This document shows, piece after piece, positions 15,939 through 24,434 of a stretch of DNA of 64,000 nucleotides (its first letter is position 1; the number at the start of each line of letters is the position of its first letter). The position numbers and the translations under genes were made by a program. The DNA lies in the NCBI RefSeq assembly GCF_028289705.1, contig NZ_JANQOI010000137.1, positions 1-64,000 of the forward strand, written 5' to 3'. Under the pieces are notes generated by a model. It was not told where the DNA came from. It saw nothing but the letters and a program-made list of their open reading frames with translations, and searched no databases. Source of the DNA: Pelagibius sp. GTDB taxonomy: Bacteria; Pseudomonadota; Alphaproteobacteria; Kiloniellales; Kiloniellaceae.

Positions 15939-16967
15939 ATGAGCAAGCGCCCGACAGTCCGCGATGTGGCCGAGCGCGCCGGGGTCAGCGTGGCAACGGT
16001 GGACCGCGTGATGAATGCCCGCTGTCCGGTGCGTTCGGCGACCGCGGAGCGCGTGCTGCGTGCCGCTGACGAACTCGACTACCACGCCAGGACTCTGCTG
16101 CGCCGGCGGATCGAGGAGACGGCACCCAAGGTCACCCTCGGGTTCCTGCTGCAGAAGTCGAAGAAGCGCTTCTATCAGCAGCTTGCGGTCGATTTGAACG
16201 CGCAAACCCAGTCCGAGGCGCGCATCCGCGGCACGCCGCTGGTCGCCTTCGTGGAGGACCTGTCTCCTGACGCCATCGTGGCGCAGATGCGCGCGCTGGG
16301 CGACAAGGCGGATGCCCTGGCCGTGGTCGCCGTCGATCACCCGAAGGTGGCCGCCGAGGTCGAAGCCTTGCGTGAGCGCGGCGTTCCGACCTTTGCCCTG
16401 CTCAGCGATCTGACCGCGCCGGCGCGGGCGGGGCACATCGGCGTCGACGGCCGCAAGGCCGGCCGCACCGCCGCCTGGGCGGTGGCGCGTCTCGCCCGCA
16501 TGCCGGGCAATGTGGGCATCCTGGTGGGCAGCCACCGCTACCTCGGCCACGAAGACCGCGAAATCGGGTTCCGCAGCTATTTCCGCGAGCACGCCCCCGG
16601 GTTCCGGGTGCTCGAGCCGGTGGTTTATCTCGACGATGCCGTGCTGGCCTATGACGCGGCCCACGAGCTTCTAAAGCGGCACCCCGAGATCGTCGGCTTC
16701 TATCACTGCGGCGGCGGCGTGGAGGGCGCGCTGCGCGCCGTGCGGGAGGAGGGCTTCGCACAGCGAATCGCCTTCGTCTGTCACGAGCTGACGCCCTCGT
16801 CGCGCGAGGGCCTGATCGACGGCGCGGTGGATGTGGTGATCGCATCGCCCACGCAGCGCATCGCCACAGAGGCGGTGGACGCCATGGTGGCGGCACTGCG
16901 CGGAGAGGTCACGGCCGCCCGGCAGATCCTGGTGCCCTTCGAAATCTACGTCTCCGAGAACATCTGA
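15939..16967 (+). CDS. LacI-family transcriptional regulator
   Basis: A 342-residue regulator with an N-terminal LacI helix-turn-helix (RDVAERAGVSVATVDRVMN, about residues 7-25) and a periplasmic-binding-protein-like effector domain from about 60 (PKVTLGFLL; DRE...FRSYF; FYHCGGG). It should bind a sugar or cyclitol-like ligand. The gene is divergent from mocD-mocE with two related palindromes between, so it probably represses both units. Start 15939 or the in-frame ATG at 15930 are both possible; neither has a good ribosome site, so the message may be almost leaderless. Confidence 0.88.
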   Translation: MSKRPTVRDVAERAGVSVATVDRVMNARCPVRSATAERVLRAADELDYHARTLLRRRIEETAPKVTLGFLLQKSKKRFYQQLAVDLNAQTQSEARIRGTPLVAFVEDLSPDAIVAQMRALGDKADALAVVAVDHPKVAAEVEALRERGVPTFALLSDLTAPARAGHIGVDGRKAGRTAAWAVARLARMPGNVGILVGSHRYLGHEDREIGFRSYFREHAPGFRVLEPVVYLDDAVLAYDAAHELLKRHPEIVGFYHCGGGVEGALRAVREEGFAQRIAFVCHELTPSSREGLIDGAVDVVIASPTQRIATEAVDAMVAALRGEVTAARQILVPFEIYVSENI

Positions 16968-17018
16968 TCCGCGGGTCCGCCGGTCCCGTCAACCGCCGTC
17001 GGCGGAAATCTGGCGGCC

Positions 17019-17225
17019 TCAGTTGTCACGTTGGTCCTGGCGCAGCCAGAAGGGGTTGGGATTGCGGGAGTCGCGGTGGCCGTGGGCGTTGCGGGGTGCC
17101 CGCGGGGTACAGGCGGCCAGCAGGGGCAGGAGGCCGAGCGCCACCAGGCCGAGGCCGGCCAGGGCGGTTCGGCGCGTGGATCCGCTGGCGGTTGCGGTGG
17201 CGGGGCGGGCGTCCTGATCGGTCAT
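17019..17225 (-). CDS. Small Tat-like lipoprotein, unknown function
   Basis: A 68-residue product with STRRTALAGLG, a twin-arginine-like start of a hydrophobic stretch that ends in the lipobox LLAAC. The mature part is only about 30 residues, Arg/Asn/Pro-rich. The ATG at 17225 has a weak purine-rich stretch upstream; the frame continues to 17387 but that part lacks any signal. It could be an outer-membrane-bound small lipoprotein. I do not recognise a family. Confidence 0.5.
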   Translation of the reverse strand: MTDQDARPATATASGSTRRTALAGLGLVALGLLPLLAACTPRAPRNAHGHRDSRNPNPFWLRQDQRDN

Positions 17226-17409
17226 TGCGGCGGCTCTCTTCACGATGGGGGCGATCCAGACTGGAGCGCGGCAGGCGGCCGCACAAGCCCGATATAGGGT
17301 GGCCGAGGCCGGCGCATGATTCACATCGTCGCTACGACAGGTCAATCCCACGTGAACACACTCACGGCCCGGCAGGGACGAGGCCAAGCCTCGACGGTGG
17401 GAGCAGGTT

Positions 17410-19095
17410 TCACCTGCCGTTTCGGACCGCCGGGCGGTCGGGGTCGCGCAGGGGTGCCAATCCCCCCTCGACGCTCGCCATGATCCTATCGGTCACCTTG
17501 CGTTCCAGGGACCACCTGAGGACCAGCTTGCCGGCAAAGCGCAGCAGCCCGTTGAGGATCGGCCGCAGTTCCTCCTCGATCGCCACGTCCCCCAGCGCCC
17601 TGACCCTGGCGCGCACCTGCTCGCGCAGGTGATCCATATCGACCTGTTCGGGCTTGGGGCGCTCGGCGACGGGAATGTCCTCGTCGGCTGCCAGGTCCTC
17701 AGTAAGCGGGATGATCGGCAGGCCTGGGTGCGGCGCTCCTTTGGAATCGGGCAGCATGCGCCGTTCGCCGTTGCGCTCGCGCACGTACCAGCGCTCCCGC
17801 TGCTCCGCGGTGAGGTTCCGGAACAGCGGGTTGGTCTCTGGCAGAGCCAGATAGCGCAGCAGGAACGAGCGGCAGTTCTTGCGGCCCAGGAGGTAGTCGT
17901 GGCGACGGAAGGACTCTTCGAAGAAGCCGCCGAAGCCGCCCAGCGTTGCGGAGGCGATCGCATACTCGACCTGCCGGCCGTCGGCGTTGCGGCGCGAGGG
18001 TGAAATCATGAAGCGGGAAAAGACGTTCGACTTCTCGGCCAGCATCAGTTCCTCGGGCTTGAAGCGTGCCTGATCCACCAGGGCGCCGAACATCTGTGGC
18101 AGGATGGAACGCAGGCGGTCGTCGTTGCTCGGGTGGCGGTCGAACTCGATCCGGTTGGGGAAGGGGTCGATCATGATCACGGCGCGCCGTGCCTCTTCTC
18201 CGTCGCGCGGATTCCTCTCATCGCTGCCGCCGGAGAGATGGCGCCGCGCCAGCTCCAGCGGCTCGTTGTTCATCAAGCCGCCGTCGACGCAGACGAACTC
18301 GTAGCTGTCGGGTTTGGCCTCACCGAAAGCCGGATCGCGCATCTCCGTCCTGCCGTAGTAATCGTCCGCATCGCGGTCCAGAATCTGCGGACTGAGGCCG
18401 ATGGGAAAGGCGCCTGTGGCCAAGGCCGCTCGGGCGAGCTTTGGCCAGTTTCCCCCCGGGCAATCGTTCGGGTCCAGCGGGATGAATCCGGCCGGGGCCG
18501 CAGCCTGCCAGGCAACGGCAAAGCGCATGTCGTCCATATGGTTGGTCATCCCATAGGCATCGCTTGTGCCGGTGCCGTAGAGCTGAAAGCCATAGGGGAC
18601 GCCGCGCAGGTTGGCGACGGTCAAATAGACGGCCAGCGGGTCCGCCACCCAAGGCCGTTTGCGCTTTTCACCCTCCGCTTCGAGGGCGCCTTTGGCGATT
18701 TCCCAAAGAGCGGTCGAATCGAGTGCCGAGACCAATGCTTTGCGATTTGCCACGTCGCGGGTCCCGAGCAGCTTCTTGATGTCGATTTCCCGGACCCAGG
18801 AATTGTAGAGTTGGTTGGTCCGCGCACTGACTGGGTCGGCACCGGGTCGCTGGTGCGCCAGGTCATGCATGAAGTGGACGGCAGAGATTGCAGAGGTCAT
18901 GCCGCCGGCCGAAGCGCCCGCCAGGACCGGTACGCTGACCCGGTGACGCGGGCCAGTCCAGTCAGGCCGTTCGCGCGCCGCATAATAGCCGTCCAGGGCC
19001 TCGATCAGAAAGTCCATGACACCGGCGGTGTAGGCTCCGGCCGAGATGGCACCGGCCATGACCAAACCCAACTGGAACTCATCGTCGTCTGACAT
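17410..19095 (-). CDS. Patatin-like phospholipase
   Basis: A 561-residue patatin-family lipid acyl hydrolase. The nucleophile Ser62 lies in GASAGG (GxSxG), and the dyad Asp is about residue 271 in DGGLMNNEP. An N-terminal GLVMAGAISAGAYTAGVMDF carries the oxyanion-hole glycines. It is longer than minimal patatins, with a C-terminal helical extension of about 200 residues, as in the patatin-related proteins grouped as TIGR03607. No signal peptide or membrane anchor is evident, so it is likely cytoplasmic. It follows two genes for a helical protein and a lipoprotein on the same strand; together they may form one operon. Confidence 0.88.
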   Translation of the reverse strand: MSDDDEFQLGLVMAGAISAGAYTAGVMDFLIEALDGYYAARERPDWTGPRHRVSVPVLAGASAGGMTSAISAVHFMHDLAHQRPGADPVSARTNQLYNSWVREIDIKKLLGTRDVANRKALVSALDSTALWEIAKGALEAEGEKRKRPWVADPLAVYLTVANLRGVPYGFQLYGTGTSDAYGMTNHMDDMRFAVAWQAAAPAGFIPLDPNDCPGGNWPKLARAALATGAFPIGLSPQILDRDADDYYGRTEMRDPAFGEAKPDSYEFVCVDGGLMNNEPLELARRHLSGGSDERNPRDGEEARRAVIMIDPFPNRIEFDRHPSNDDRLRSILPQMFGALVDQARFKPEELMLAEKSNVFSRFMISPSRRNADGRQVEYAIASATLGGFGGFFEESFRRHDYLLGRKNCRSFLLRYLALPETNPLFRNLTAEQRERWYVRERNGERRMLPDSKGAPHPGLPIIPLTEDLAADEDIPVAERPKPEQVDMDHLREQVRARVRALGDVAIEEELRPILNGLLRFAGKLVLRWSLERKVTDRIMASVEGGLAPLRDPDRPAVRNGR

Positions 19096-19149
19096 TGCAG
19101 GTCTCCCGCAGGATCAGGGGTGGCAGAGCGTGCCCCCGGGCCGCAGGGC

Positions 19150-19503
19150 CTAGAGCGGGACCGGGGCGAACTTGACGGCCTTCTTCAGGAGTTTGTCGAG
19201 CAGGCCGAAGACCTTGGTCGCCTTCTCTGCGATCTTGACCGCGTCGTCGAGATCCTTGGTTGCCTTGCGCAGATCGGTGGTCGCCTCCAGGACCTTCGTC
19301 TGCGCCGCGGTGAAGGCCGCCGCCTCGCTGTTGAAGCGGGCGGCCTCCAATTCGACCCACTGGGCCCGCAGTTCCTGGGCGCGGTTCAGCAGCGCCTGGC
19401 GCTGTGGGATCGGAAGGTTCGGCGCCATGGCTTTCCTGACCATGTCCTCGAACGACTTGAACAGGCCGTCGCGCAGGGCCTTGGACGCTTTCACTTCCGA
19501 CAT
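19150..19503 (-). CDS. Small all-helical protein in the patatin block
   Basis: A 117-residue protein that is almost entirely amphipathic helix, Ala/Lys-rich, with coiled-coil-like heptads around residues 60-110 (TKVLEATTDLRKATKDLDD). There is no signal peptide. It lies 54 bases upstream of patatin and 59 bases downstream of the lipoprotein gene. The function is unknown; it could be a small binding partner of either. Not recognised. Confidence 0.65.
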   Translation of the reverse strand: MSEVKASKALRDGLFKSFEDMVRKAMAPNLPIPQRQALLNRAQELRAQWVELEAARFNSEAAAFTAAQTKVLEATTDLRKATKDLDDAVKIAEKATKVFGLLDKLLKKAVKFAPVPL

Positions 19504-19562
19504 GCTTTTCCTTCCTCTGCTGCCCGCCGGGCCTCACCCCAACGCCTGCTCGAGACACACCC

Positions 19563-20498
19563 TCAGGAGAGGGCGGCACTCAGGCGCTGGAAGGACTCGA
19601 AGACCTCCTTGGCGGAGTCCGAATAGCTGCGCACGATGGTCACCAGGTCGGAGAGGTCTTGCGGACCCTTCTCCGACTTCGCATAGCGCACCAGCGCATC
19701 GTGGGCGATGTCGAACTGGTCCAGGGTCTGGATGAGCCCCTGCAGGGTGGAGAGGCTCTTGGTGCGCGCCTCCAGGGCCTGGTCGATCTTGGTCAGGGTG
19801 CTGAGCCGGGCCGAATTGTTGTTCGACTCCTGGGCTTCGGCGTAACGGATTGTCAGCTCGGCGATCTCAAGCTGTTTCACGGAATCGCGCTGGCGGATGA
19901 CGAAGGTCAGATCCTCGCGCAGCTTGCCGGAGATGTCCTGGATGGCCGGTGCCGCCTTGGCGATGGCGGCATCCAGGGCGCGCGAGCGCTTGGCGTTGAT
20001 GATCTCGGTGGCGATGGCATCGGAGATGATCTTCAGCGGACCGGTGATGTCGCTGATCGGCAACTCCCCGAGGATGCCGCTCTCGGCGTTGAGGTCCGTC
20101 AGCAGGGCATCGGCGGAGCTGCGGGCGCGCTCGCTGGCGGCTTTCCAGCGCTCGCTGGCATCGCTCTCCGCCAGGGCCGCGAGCATCTGGGTGTACTGCT
20201 TCAGCACACCGAAGGTGCGGTCGCGTGCGGCGATGGCCTGCGGCGACAGAATCGGTTCCGACAGCTTTGAGATGTTCAGCGGCCGGTCCGGATCTTCCCG
20301 CAAGAGGGTCAGCTCATAGCCGCGCTCGAAGCTGTTGATGCTCTCGACATATTCCAGCGCCACGGACGCAGTCTGGTCCGTCGCGCTCTGAAACTCGCCG
20401 ATGCTTTCCTGATAGATGGTGAAGTCGCGCGGTGTGCCGCAGGCCGCCACCGCAGCAAGCAACAGAAAAGTCCAGAGTCCTGTAATCGCCCGTTTCAA
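19563..20498 (-). CDS. Helical lipoprotein of unknown function in the patatin block
   Basis: A 311-residue lipoprotein. A hydrophobic stretch ends in the lipobox AAVAAC (Cys about residue 20), then about 290 residues of predominantly helical, Ala/Ser/Lys-rich sequence with coiled-coil character (LTIRYAEAQESNNNSARL, then TKIDQALEARTKSLSTLQG). I chose the TTG at 20498 because GGGGGAG lies upstream and the resulting signal sequence is normal; upstream residues to 20693 have no such pattern. The same block holds a smaller helical protein and a patatin. The function is unknown. Confidence 0.7.
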   Translation of the reverse strand: MKRAITGLWTFLLLAAVAACGTPRDFTIYQESIGEFQSATDQTASVALEYVESINSFERGYELTLLREDPDRPLNISKLSEPILSPQAIAARDRTFGVLKQYTQMLAALAESDASERWKAASERARSSADALLTDLNAESGILGELPISDITGPLKIISDAIATEIINAKRSRALDAAIAKAAPAIQDISGKLREDLTFVIRQRDSVKQLEIAELTIRYAEAQESNNNSARLSTLTKIDQALEARTKSLSTLQGLIQTLDQFDIAHDALVRYAKSEKGPQDLSDLVTIVRSYSDSAKEVFESFQRLSAALS

Positions 20499-20758
20499 GA
20501 CAGCGGCTCCCCCTTCGCTGGTGTACGGCGGCCAAAGCAAGAGACCGAGAGCCAATGGCTTTCCGGTTACGCCCCCCACGTACCGATTGCCTGGCTGAGT
20601 CGAGCCGCCGTCGCCGACTCCCTGCGAAATAGTGATGCCGATGAGAGTGTGATCGCAAGCCGGAAATCGGACCTTGCACATCCGGATCGGCAATCCGGGC
20701 AGAACCTCAAGTTGGCGGTCCGAGGTCGATTGCCGGGCCGCTACGCCCGGGCGGCCGG

Positions 20759-21034
20759 TTAGCGTGCGCCGCGGGCCACCGCCGGCTTGGAGCGGGGGGT
20801 CAAGAGCTTTGCCGACTTGCTGGGGCCGGACTGCCAGTTCAGATCGATGCCCTGTTCCTTCAGATAGGCTTCGGCCGCGGCCCGGGCTTCGCCATGAGAG
20901 TCCGCAAAGCCCTGGGCATAGAAGCGCCCGTCCTTCTCGTAGGAAACGGTCCAGCGGAACTCGGGAGGTCCGCGGCGCGAGCCCGATCCGGGGTTGCCGC
21001 GCCAGGGCTCGATCAGGATGTCATGCTTCTTCAT
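20759..21034 (-). CDS. Conserved-looking small protein, unknown function
   Basis: A 91-residue basic protein: HDILIEPWRGNPGSG, then a strand-like FRWTVSYEKDGRFYAQG and a helix AEAYLKEQGIDLNW. The layout suggests a small alpha/beta domain with a disordered Lys/Arg/Ser-rich tail. A possible weak hairpin (20736-20741 with 20751-20756) follows the stop. Not recognised. Confidence 0.55.
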   Translation of the reverse strand: MKKHDILIEPWRGNPGSGSRRGPPEFRWTVSYEKDGRFYAQGFADSHGEARAAAEAYLKEQGIDLNWQSGPSKSAKLLTPRSKPAVARGAR

Positions 21035-21431
21035 CGCGTCATACGCATGGTAATGAGGTTGACTGAGTGGTCATTGTATACAGATGCGGTGTTCTTTGTG
21101 GACCCTCTTGTTGTCCGGCCATCGCTTGTGGTGCCGGCGGCGAATGCCAAGTCCGGAACTACAAAGCGAGAGACTGAAGCCGCATTCACAGCGTGTCGGC
21201 GCTCCTGAGCGCAGGCTTCGAGGGCGCCGGGGGCGGCGGCTCCTCGGGATAGCCGGGCGGCCAGCCCGGCGGCGGTTCGATATCGGGAGCGGGTTCGCCC
21301 GGCGGATGGACCGGCGGCGGTACCGGTGCCGGCGGATCGGGAGGTGGTTTTGGGACTTGTGCGAAGCGTGAGTGCAAACCTGAACTCAAGGGCGGGACAG
21401 TCGCGCCGTGGCCGCCCTTCCAGAAAGCCTC
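21035..21431. other. Gap holding only a doubtful proline-rich frame
   Basis: About 400 bases between two small genes. The only reading frame with unusual content is the proline-rich one at 21186-21389. The part 21035-21185 is relatively AT-rich around TTGTATACAG and may contain a promoter, but no pair with correct spacing can be chosen. Confidence 0.4.
21186..21389 (-). CDS. Proline-rich small protein (doubtful)
   Basis: A 67-residue frame with roughly two-fifths proline (PPPDPPAPVPPP and PPPGWPPGYPEEPPPP). It starts at a TTG with no good ribosome site. Proline runs of this regularity can arise by chance in GC-rich sequence, but the WPPGYPEEP pattern is like real cell-envelope linkers. Low confidence. 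Confidence 0.3.
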   Translation of the reverse strand: MSSGLHSRFAQVPKPPPDPPAPVPPPVHPPGEPAPDIEPPPGWPPGYPEEPPPPAPSKPALRSADTL

Positions 21432-21680
21432 CTAGTGTCTGAGGACCAGCAGGGCACCCTCGATCAATTTGACCACGTTGGGGCAGCCGTCGATGGAGGC
21501 CAGGTCGCGGGCCAGTTCGAGCTTGGCGATCGCTTCGTCCGGCGTGTTGGCGGCGCGGGAAATGATCTCCTCGTCCAACTCGGACACGCTCTCCTCGGCG
21601 GCGACAGGGTCATGCTGATCCTGCTCGCGCAGCAGCCGCGCGCGATGGATGGTCAACTCGTTCAGTGTGTGCATGGACAT
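21432..21680 (-). CDS. Small acidic helical protein, unknown function
   Basis: An 82-residue protein, mainly helical, beginning MSMHTLNELTIHRARLLREQ and rich in Glu/Asp (AAEESVSELDEEII). There is no signal peptide or known motif. ATGs at 21680 and 21674 are both possible starts. It lies alone, about 100 bases from modC. Not recognised. Confidence 0.55.
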   Translation of the reverse strand: MSMHTLNELTIHRARLLREQDQHDPVAAEESVSELDEEIISRAANTPDEAIAKLELARDLASIDGCPNVVKLIEGALLVLRH

Positions 21681-21780
21681 AATTAAACCGCGCTCTTTGC
21701 CGCCCAATCTGTGTCAAATGGCGGGCACCTGAAAATCCAGTTAACCATGATAGCCGAAACGGGCCTCCTTGTCGCCTAAA

Positions 21781-22905
21781 TCATTTGTCTTCAGACAAGA
21801 AGCGGGCGGTCCTGTCACGCCGTCCCAAGCTCTGGCGGTCGATGGCGACACTCTTGATCAGGGCAAAGACCTTGAGGCCGGGACGCAGGTTGAGGGCCTT
21901 GCAGGAACGCGCCGTGATGCGGGCCCAGATGGCTGTGCCCCTGGCATCGAGCTGTACGTCCACTTGAGGACTGTTTTCCTCACTCATTGCCTTGATTTCG
22001 CACTCTATCATATTGAGAATGCTGGTGTTTTCCGGCGGTGACAGAGCGATCGATACATCTCTGGCGCGGATGCGTACGCGTAGGCTCTGGCCGAGCGGCA
22101 GCTTCAGGTGCGGCACCCGCAGGCGGCCGCCGGAAAAGCGCAGGTCGGTGAGGCCGAAGGCCTTGTCCTGGCCGGCGACCGAGGTGGTGAGCACGGCACC
22201 GGCCTCGTAGCGGCCTGTCAGCGGGCGCAGGTCCAGCCGGCTGGTCAGATCCTCGACGCTGCCCACCGCCTTCACCTCGCCCTCGGACATCAGCACCAGG
22301 GTATCGGCCAGACGCACGATTTCCTGCATCGAATGGCTGACATAGACGATGGGCAGCGCCATCTCGTCGCGGAGCTGCTCGATGAAGGGCAGCACCTCGT
22401 CCTTGCGCGGCTGATCCAGCGCCGCCAGCGGTTCGTCCATCAGCAGGATCTTGGGGTTGGCGAGCAGCGCCCGGCCGAGGGCGACACGCTGTTTCTCGCC
22501 GCCGGAAAGCGCGCGGGGGCGGCGGTCGAGCAGGGCCTCGATGTCCAACAGGGCGACGACCTGCTCCAGCTCGATCTGGCGCTCCTGCTTTGGCACCCGC
22601 TTCAGCCCGTAGGTCAGGTTGCCGCGCACGGTGAGGTGCGGGAACAGCCGCCCTTCCTGGAACACGTAGCCCAGGCGCCGGCGTTCGGTGGGGACGTCGA
22701 TGCCGGCCTTGGAATCGAACAACGTCTCGCCGGCGAGGGCAATGCGGCCGCGGTCCGGCTTCAGCAGGCCGGCGAGCATGTTCACCAGCGAGGTCTTGCC
22801 GGCGCCCGAACGGCCGAAGATGGCGGTGATCCCGGAGGCCCGGCAGGCGAAGTCCGCCTTCAGGGCCAAGGCGCCGAGTTGCCGCTGGACGTCGACTTCG
22901 AGCAT
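21781..22905 (-). CDS. modC: Molybdate ABC transporter ATP-binding protein ModC
   Basis: A 374-residue ABC ATPase with Walker A GRSGAGKT (about 32-39), signature LSGGEKQR (about 131-138), Walker B ILLMDEP (about 155-161), and a C-terminal TOBE/Mop-type domain (about 300-365) that binds molybdate oxyanion. It energises the ModB permease. The ATG at 22905 stands 10 bases after modB; the frame continues to 23025 inside modB and was rejected. Confidence 0.95.
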   Translation of the reverse strand: MLEVDVQRQLGALALKADFACRASGITAIFGRSGAGKTSLVNMLAGLLKPDRGRIALAGETLFDSKAGIDVPTERRRLGYVFQEGRLFPHLTVRGNLTYGLKRVPKQERQIELEQVVALLDIEALLDRRPRALSGGEKQRVALGRALLANPKILLMDEPLAALDQPRKDEVLPFIEQLRDEMALPIVYVSHSMQEIVRLADTLVLMSEGEVKAVGSVEDLTSRLDLRPLTGRYEAGAVLTTSVAGQDKAFGLTDLRFSGGRLRVPHLKLPLGQSLRVRIRARDVSIALSPPENTSILNMIECEIKAMSEENSPQVDVQLDARGTAIWARITARSCKALNLRPGLKVFALIKSVAIDRQSLGRRDRTARFLSEDK

Positions 22906-22915
22906 CGCCGGGCCC

Positions 22916-23608
22916 TCAGTCGCTGAGCCGGGCGCGCAGGCGCCGCGCCAGGGCTTCCGAGGCGCCGAGGGCGGCCAGGGAGAGGAGCACCGAGAGCAGC
23001 GCCAGGCGCAGCGCGCCGGCCTCACCGTCGGGCGTCTGGATGAGGCTGTAGAGCGCCAGGGGCAGAGTGCGGGTCTCGCCGGGGATGTTGGAGACGAAGG
23101 TGATCGTGGCCCCGAACTCGCCCAGGCTGCGGGCGAAGGCCAGCACGCAGCCGGCGAGAATGCCGGGCGCGATCAGCGGCAGGGTGATCGTGGTGAAGAC
23201 CGAGAGGCGCGTCGCCCCCAGGGTCCGTGCGGCGGTTTCCAGGTTCCTGTCGACGCTTTCCAGGGACAGGCGGATGGAGCGGACCATCAGCGGGAAGGCC
23301 ATGACCGCGGCGGCCAGGGCCGCCCCCTCCCAGGTGAAGGGCAGCGAGATGCCGAAGGTCTCATAGAGCCAGGACCCCAGGGGGCCGCGGCGCCCGAGCA
23401 GGACCAGCAGGAGGTAGCCGACCACCACCGGCGGCAGGACCAGGGGCAGGTGAATGATGCCGTTCAGCAGGGTCTTGCCGTAGAACTCGTAGCGCTGCAG
23501 CAGCCAGGCGGCGGCCAGGCCGAACGGCAGGCTGGTGACCACCGACCAGAGGGCCACGCGCAGACTGAGGCGAATGGCTTCGCTTTCCAGCGGAGTGAGC
23601 TCGAACAT
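22916..23608 (-). CDS. modB: Molybdate ABC transporter permease ModB
   Basis: A 230-residue inner-membrane permease with five or six hydrophobic segments and the binding-protein-dependent transport loop (ETAARTLGATRLSVFTTITLPLIAPGI), which contacts ModC. The motif PLVLPPVVVGYLLL in the N-terminal half is characteristic of ModB. It is on the same strand and tightly spaced between modA and modC. Confidence 0.95.
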   Translation of the reverse strand: MFELTPLESEAIRLSLRVALWSVVTSLPFGLAAAWLLQRYEFYGKTLLNGIIHLPLVLPPVVVGYLLLVLLGRRGPLGSWLYETFGISLPFTWEGAALAAAVMAFPLMVRSIRLSLESVDRNLETAARTLGATRLSVFTTITLPLIAPGILAGCVLAFARSLGEFGATITFVSNIPGETRTLPLALYSLIQTPDGEAGALRLALLSVLLSLAALGASEALARRLRARLSD

Positions 23609-23647
23609 GGTGTCCGTCGGCTGCCGAGGGGATCAACGCTGTGCCGT

Positions 23648-24430
23648 TTAGCGTTCCCGGGCGGTGCCTGTAAAGCCGTGCTTGCGAAAGATGGCCGCGG
23701 CCTCTTCGCCGGTGAGAAAGTCATAGACCCGGCGCACGGCGGGGCTGTCGCGCCCCGCGACGATGGCCAGGGGATAGTGAATCTCCGGCGTCACCGCGGC
23801 GGGGAAGAGGTCGACGACCCTGATGTGCTTGGAGATCGCCGCATCGGTTTCGTAGACAATTCCCGCGGCGACTTCGCCGCGTTCCACCAGGACCAGGGCG
23901 GCCCGGACGTTGGCGGCCTGGGCGAGCTTTCCGGACAGGCCCTGCCAGAGCCCCAGCGCCTCCAGCGCCTGTTGCGCGTAGACGCCGGCGGGGACATGGG
24001 CCGGGTCGCCGATGGCCAGGCGCCCGTCGCCGAGCTTCTCAGCCAAAGGAATGTCCGGTGCGAGATCCACCCGCAGGTCGGAGTCGCCGGGCGCGACCAG
24101 GGCGAGGCGGTTGGACAGCAGGGTCAGCCGGCTCTCCGCGACGATTTGACCCTTCTGGTCCAGGTGGTCCATCCAGCGCACATTGGCGGAGAGAAAGAGG
24201 TCCGCGGGCGCGCCCTGATCGATCTGGCGGGCGAGGGTGGAGGAGGCGGCGACCACAGGGCGGATGGCATCGCCGGTCTTGGCCGCATAGGCCTCGGCAA
24301 TCTCGTTGACGGCATCCGTCGCGCTCGCCGCGGCGAACAGCGTGACGGTCTCTGCAGCGGCAACAGCAGTGCTTCCAAGCCAGATCAGCAGGCCGGCCAG
24401 GGTGCAGAATCGGCGACCGCTTCCGGTCAT
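23648..24430 (-). CDS. modA: Molybdate ABC transporter periplasmic binding protein ModA
   Basis: A 260-residue periplasmic protein with a signal peptide ending near VAAAE (residue 26). Family marks are LFAAASATDAVNEIAEAY, ASSTLARQIDQGAPADLFLSAN and PLAIVAGRDSPAVRRVYDFL. It captures molybdate or tungstate. It begins 4 bases after hisI ends, so both are probably on one transcript. Confidence 0.95.
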   Translation of the reverse strand: MTGSGRRFCTLAGLLIWLGSTAVAAAETVTLFAAASATDAVNEIAEAYAAKTGDAIRPVVAASSTLARQIDQGAPADLFLSANVRWMDHLDQKGQIVAESRLTLLSNRLALVAPGDSDLRVDLAPDIPLAEKLGDGRLAIGDPAHVPAGVYAQQALEALGLWQGLSGKLAQAANVRAALVLVERGEVAAGIVYETDAAISKHIRVVDLFPAAVTPEIHYPLAIVAGRDSPAVRRVYDFLTGEEAAAIFRKHGFTGTARER

Positions 24431-24434
24431 CGGA

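Noticed and set aside
17410-20498. CBASS-type anti-phage operon with patatin effector
   Set aside because: No cGAS/DncV-like nucleotidyltransferase or ubiquitin-like ancillary genes are present, and the patatin is longer than CapV-type effectors.
21050-21085. Promoter guess around TTGACT and TATACA
   Set aside because: Spacing of only 12 bases between the candidate hexamers.
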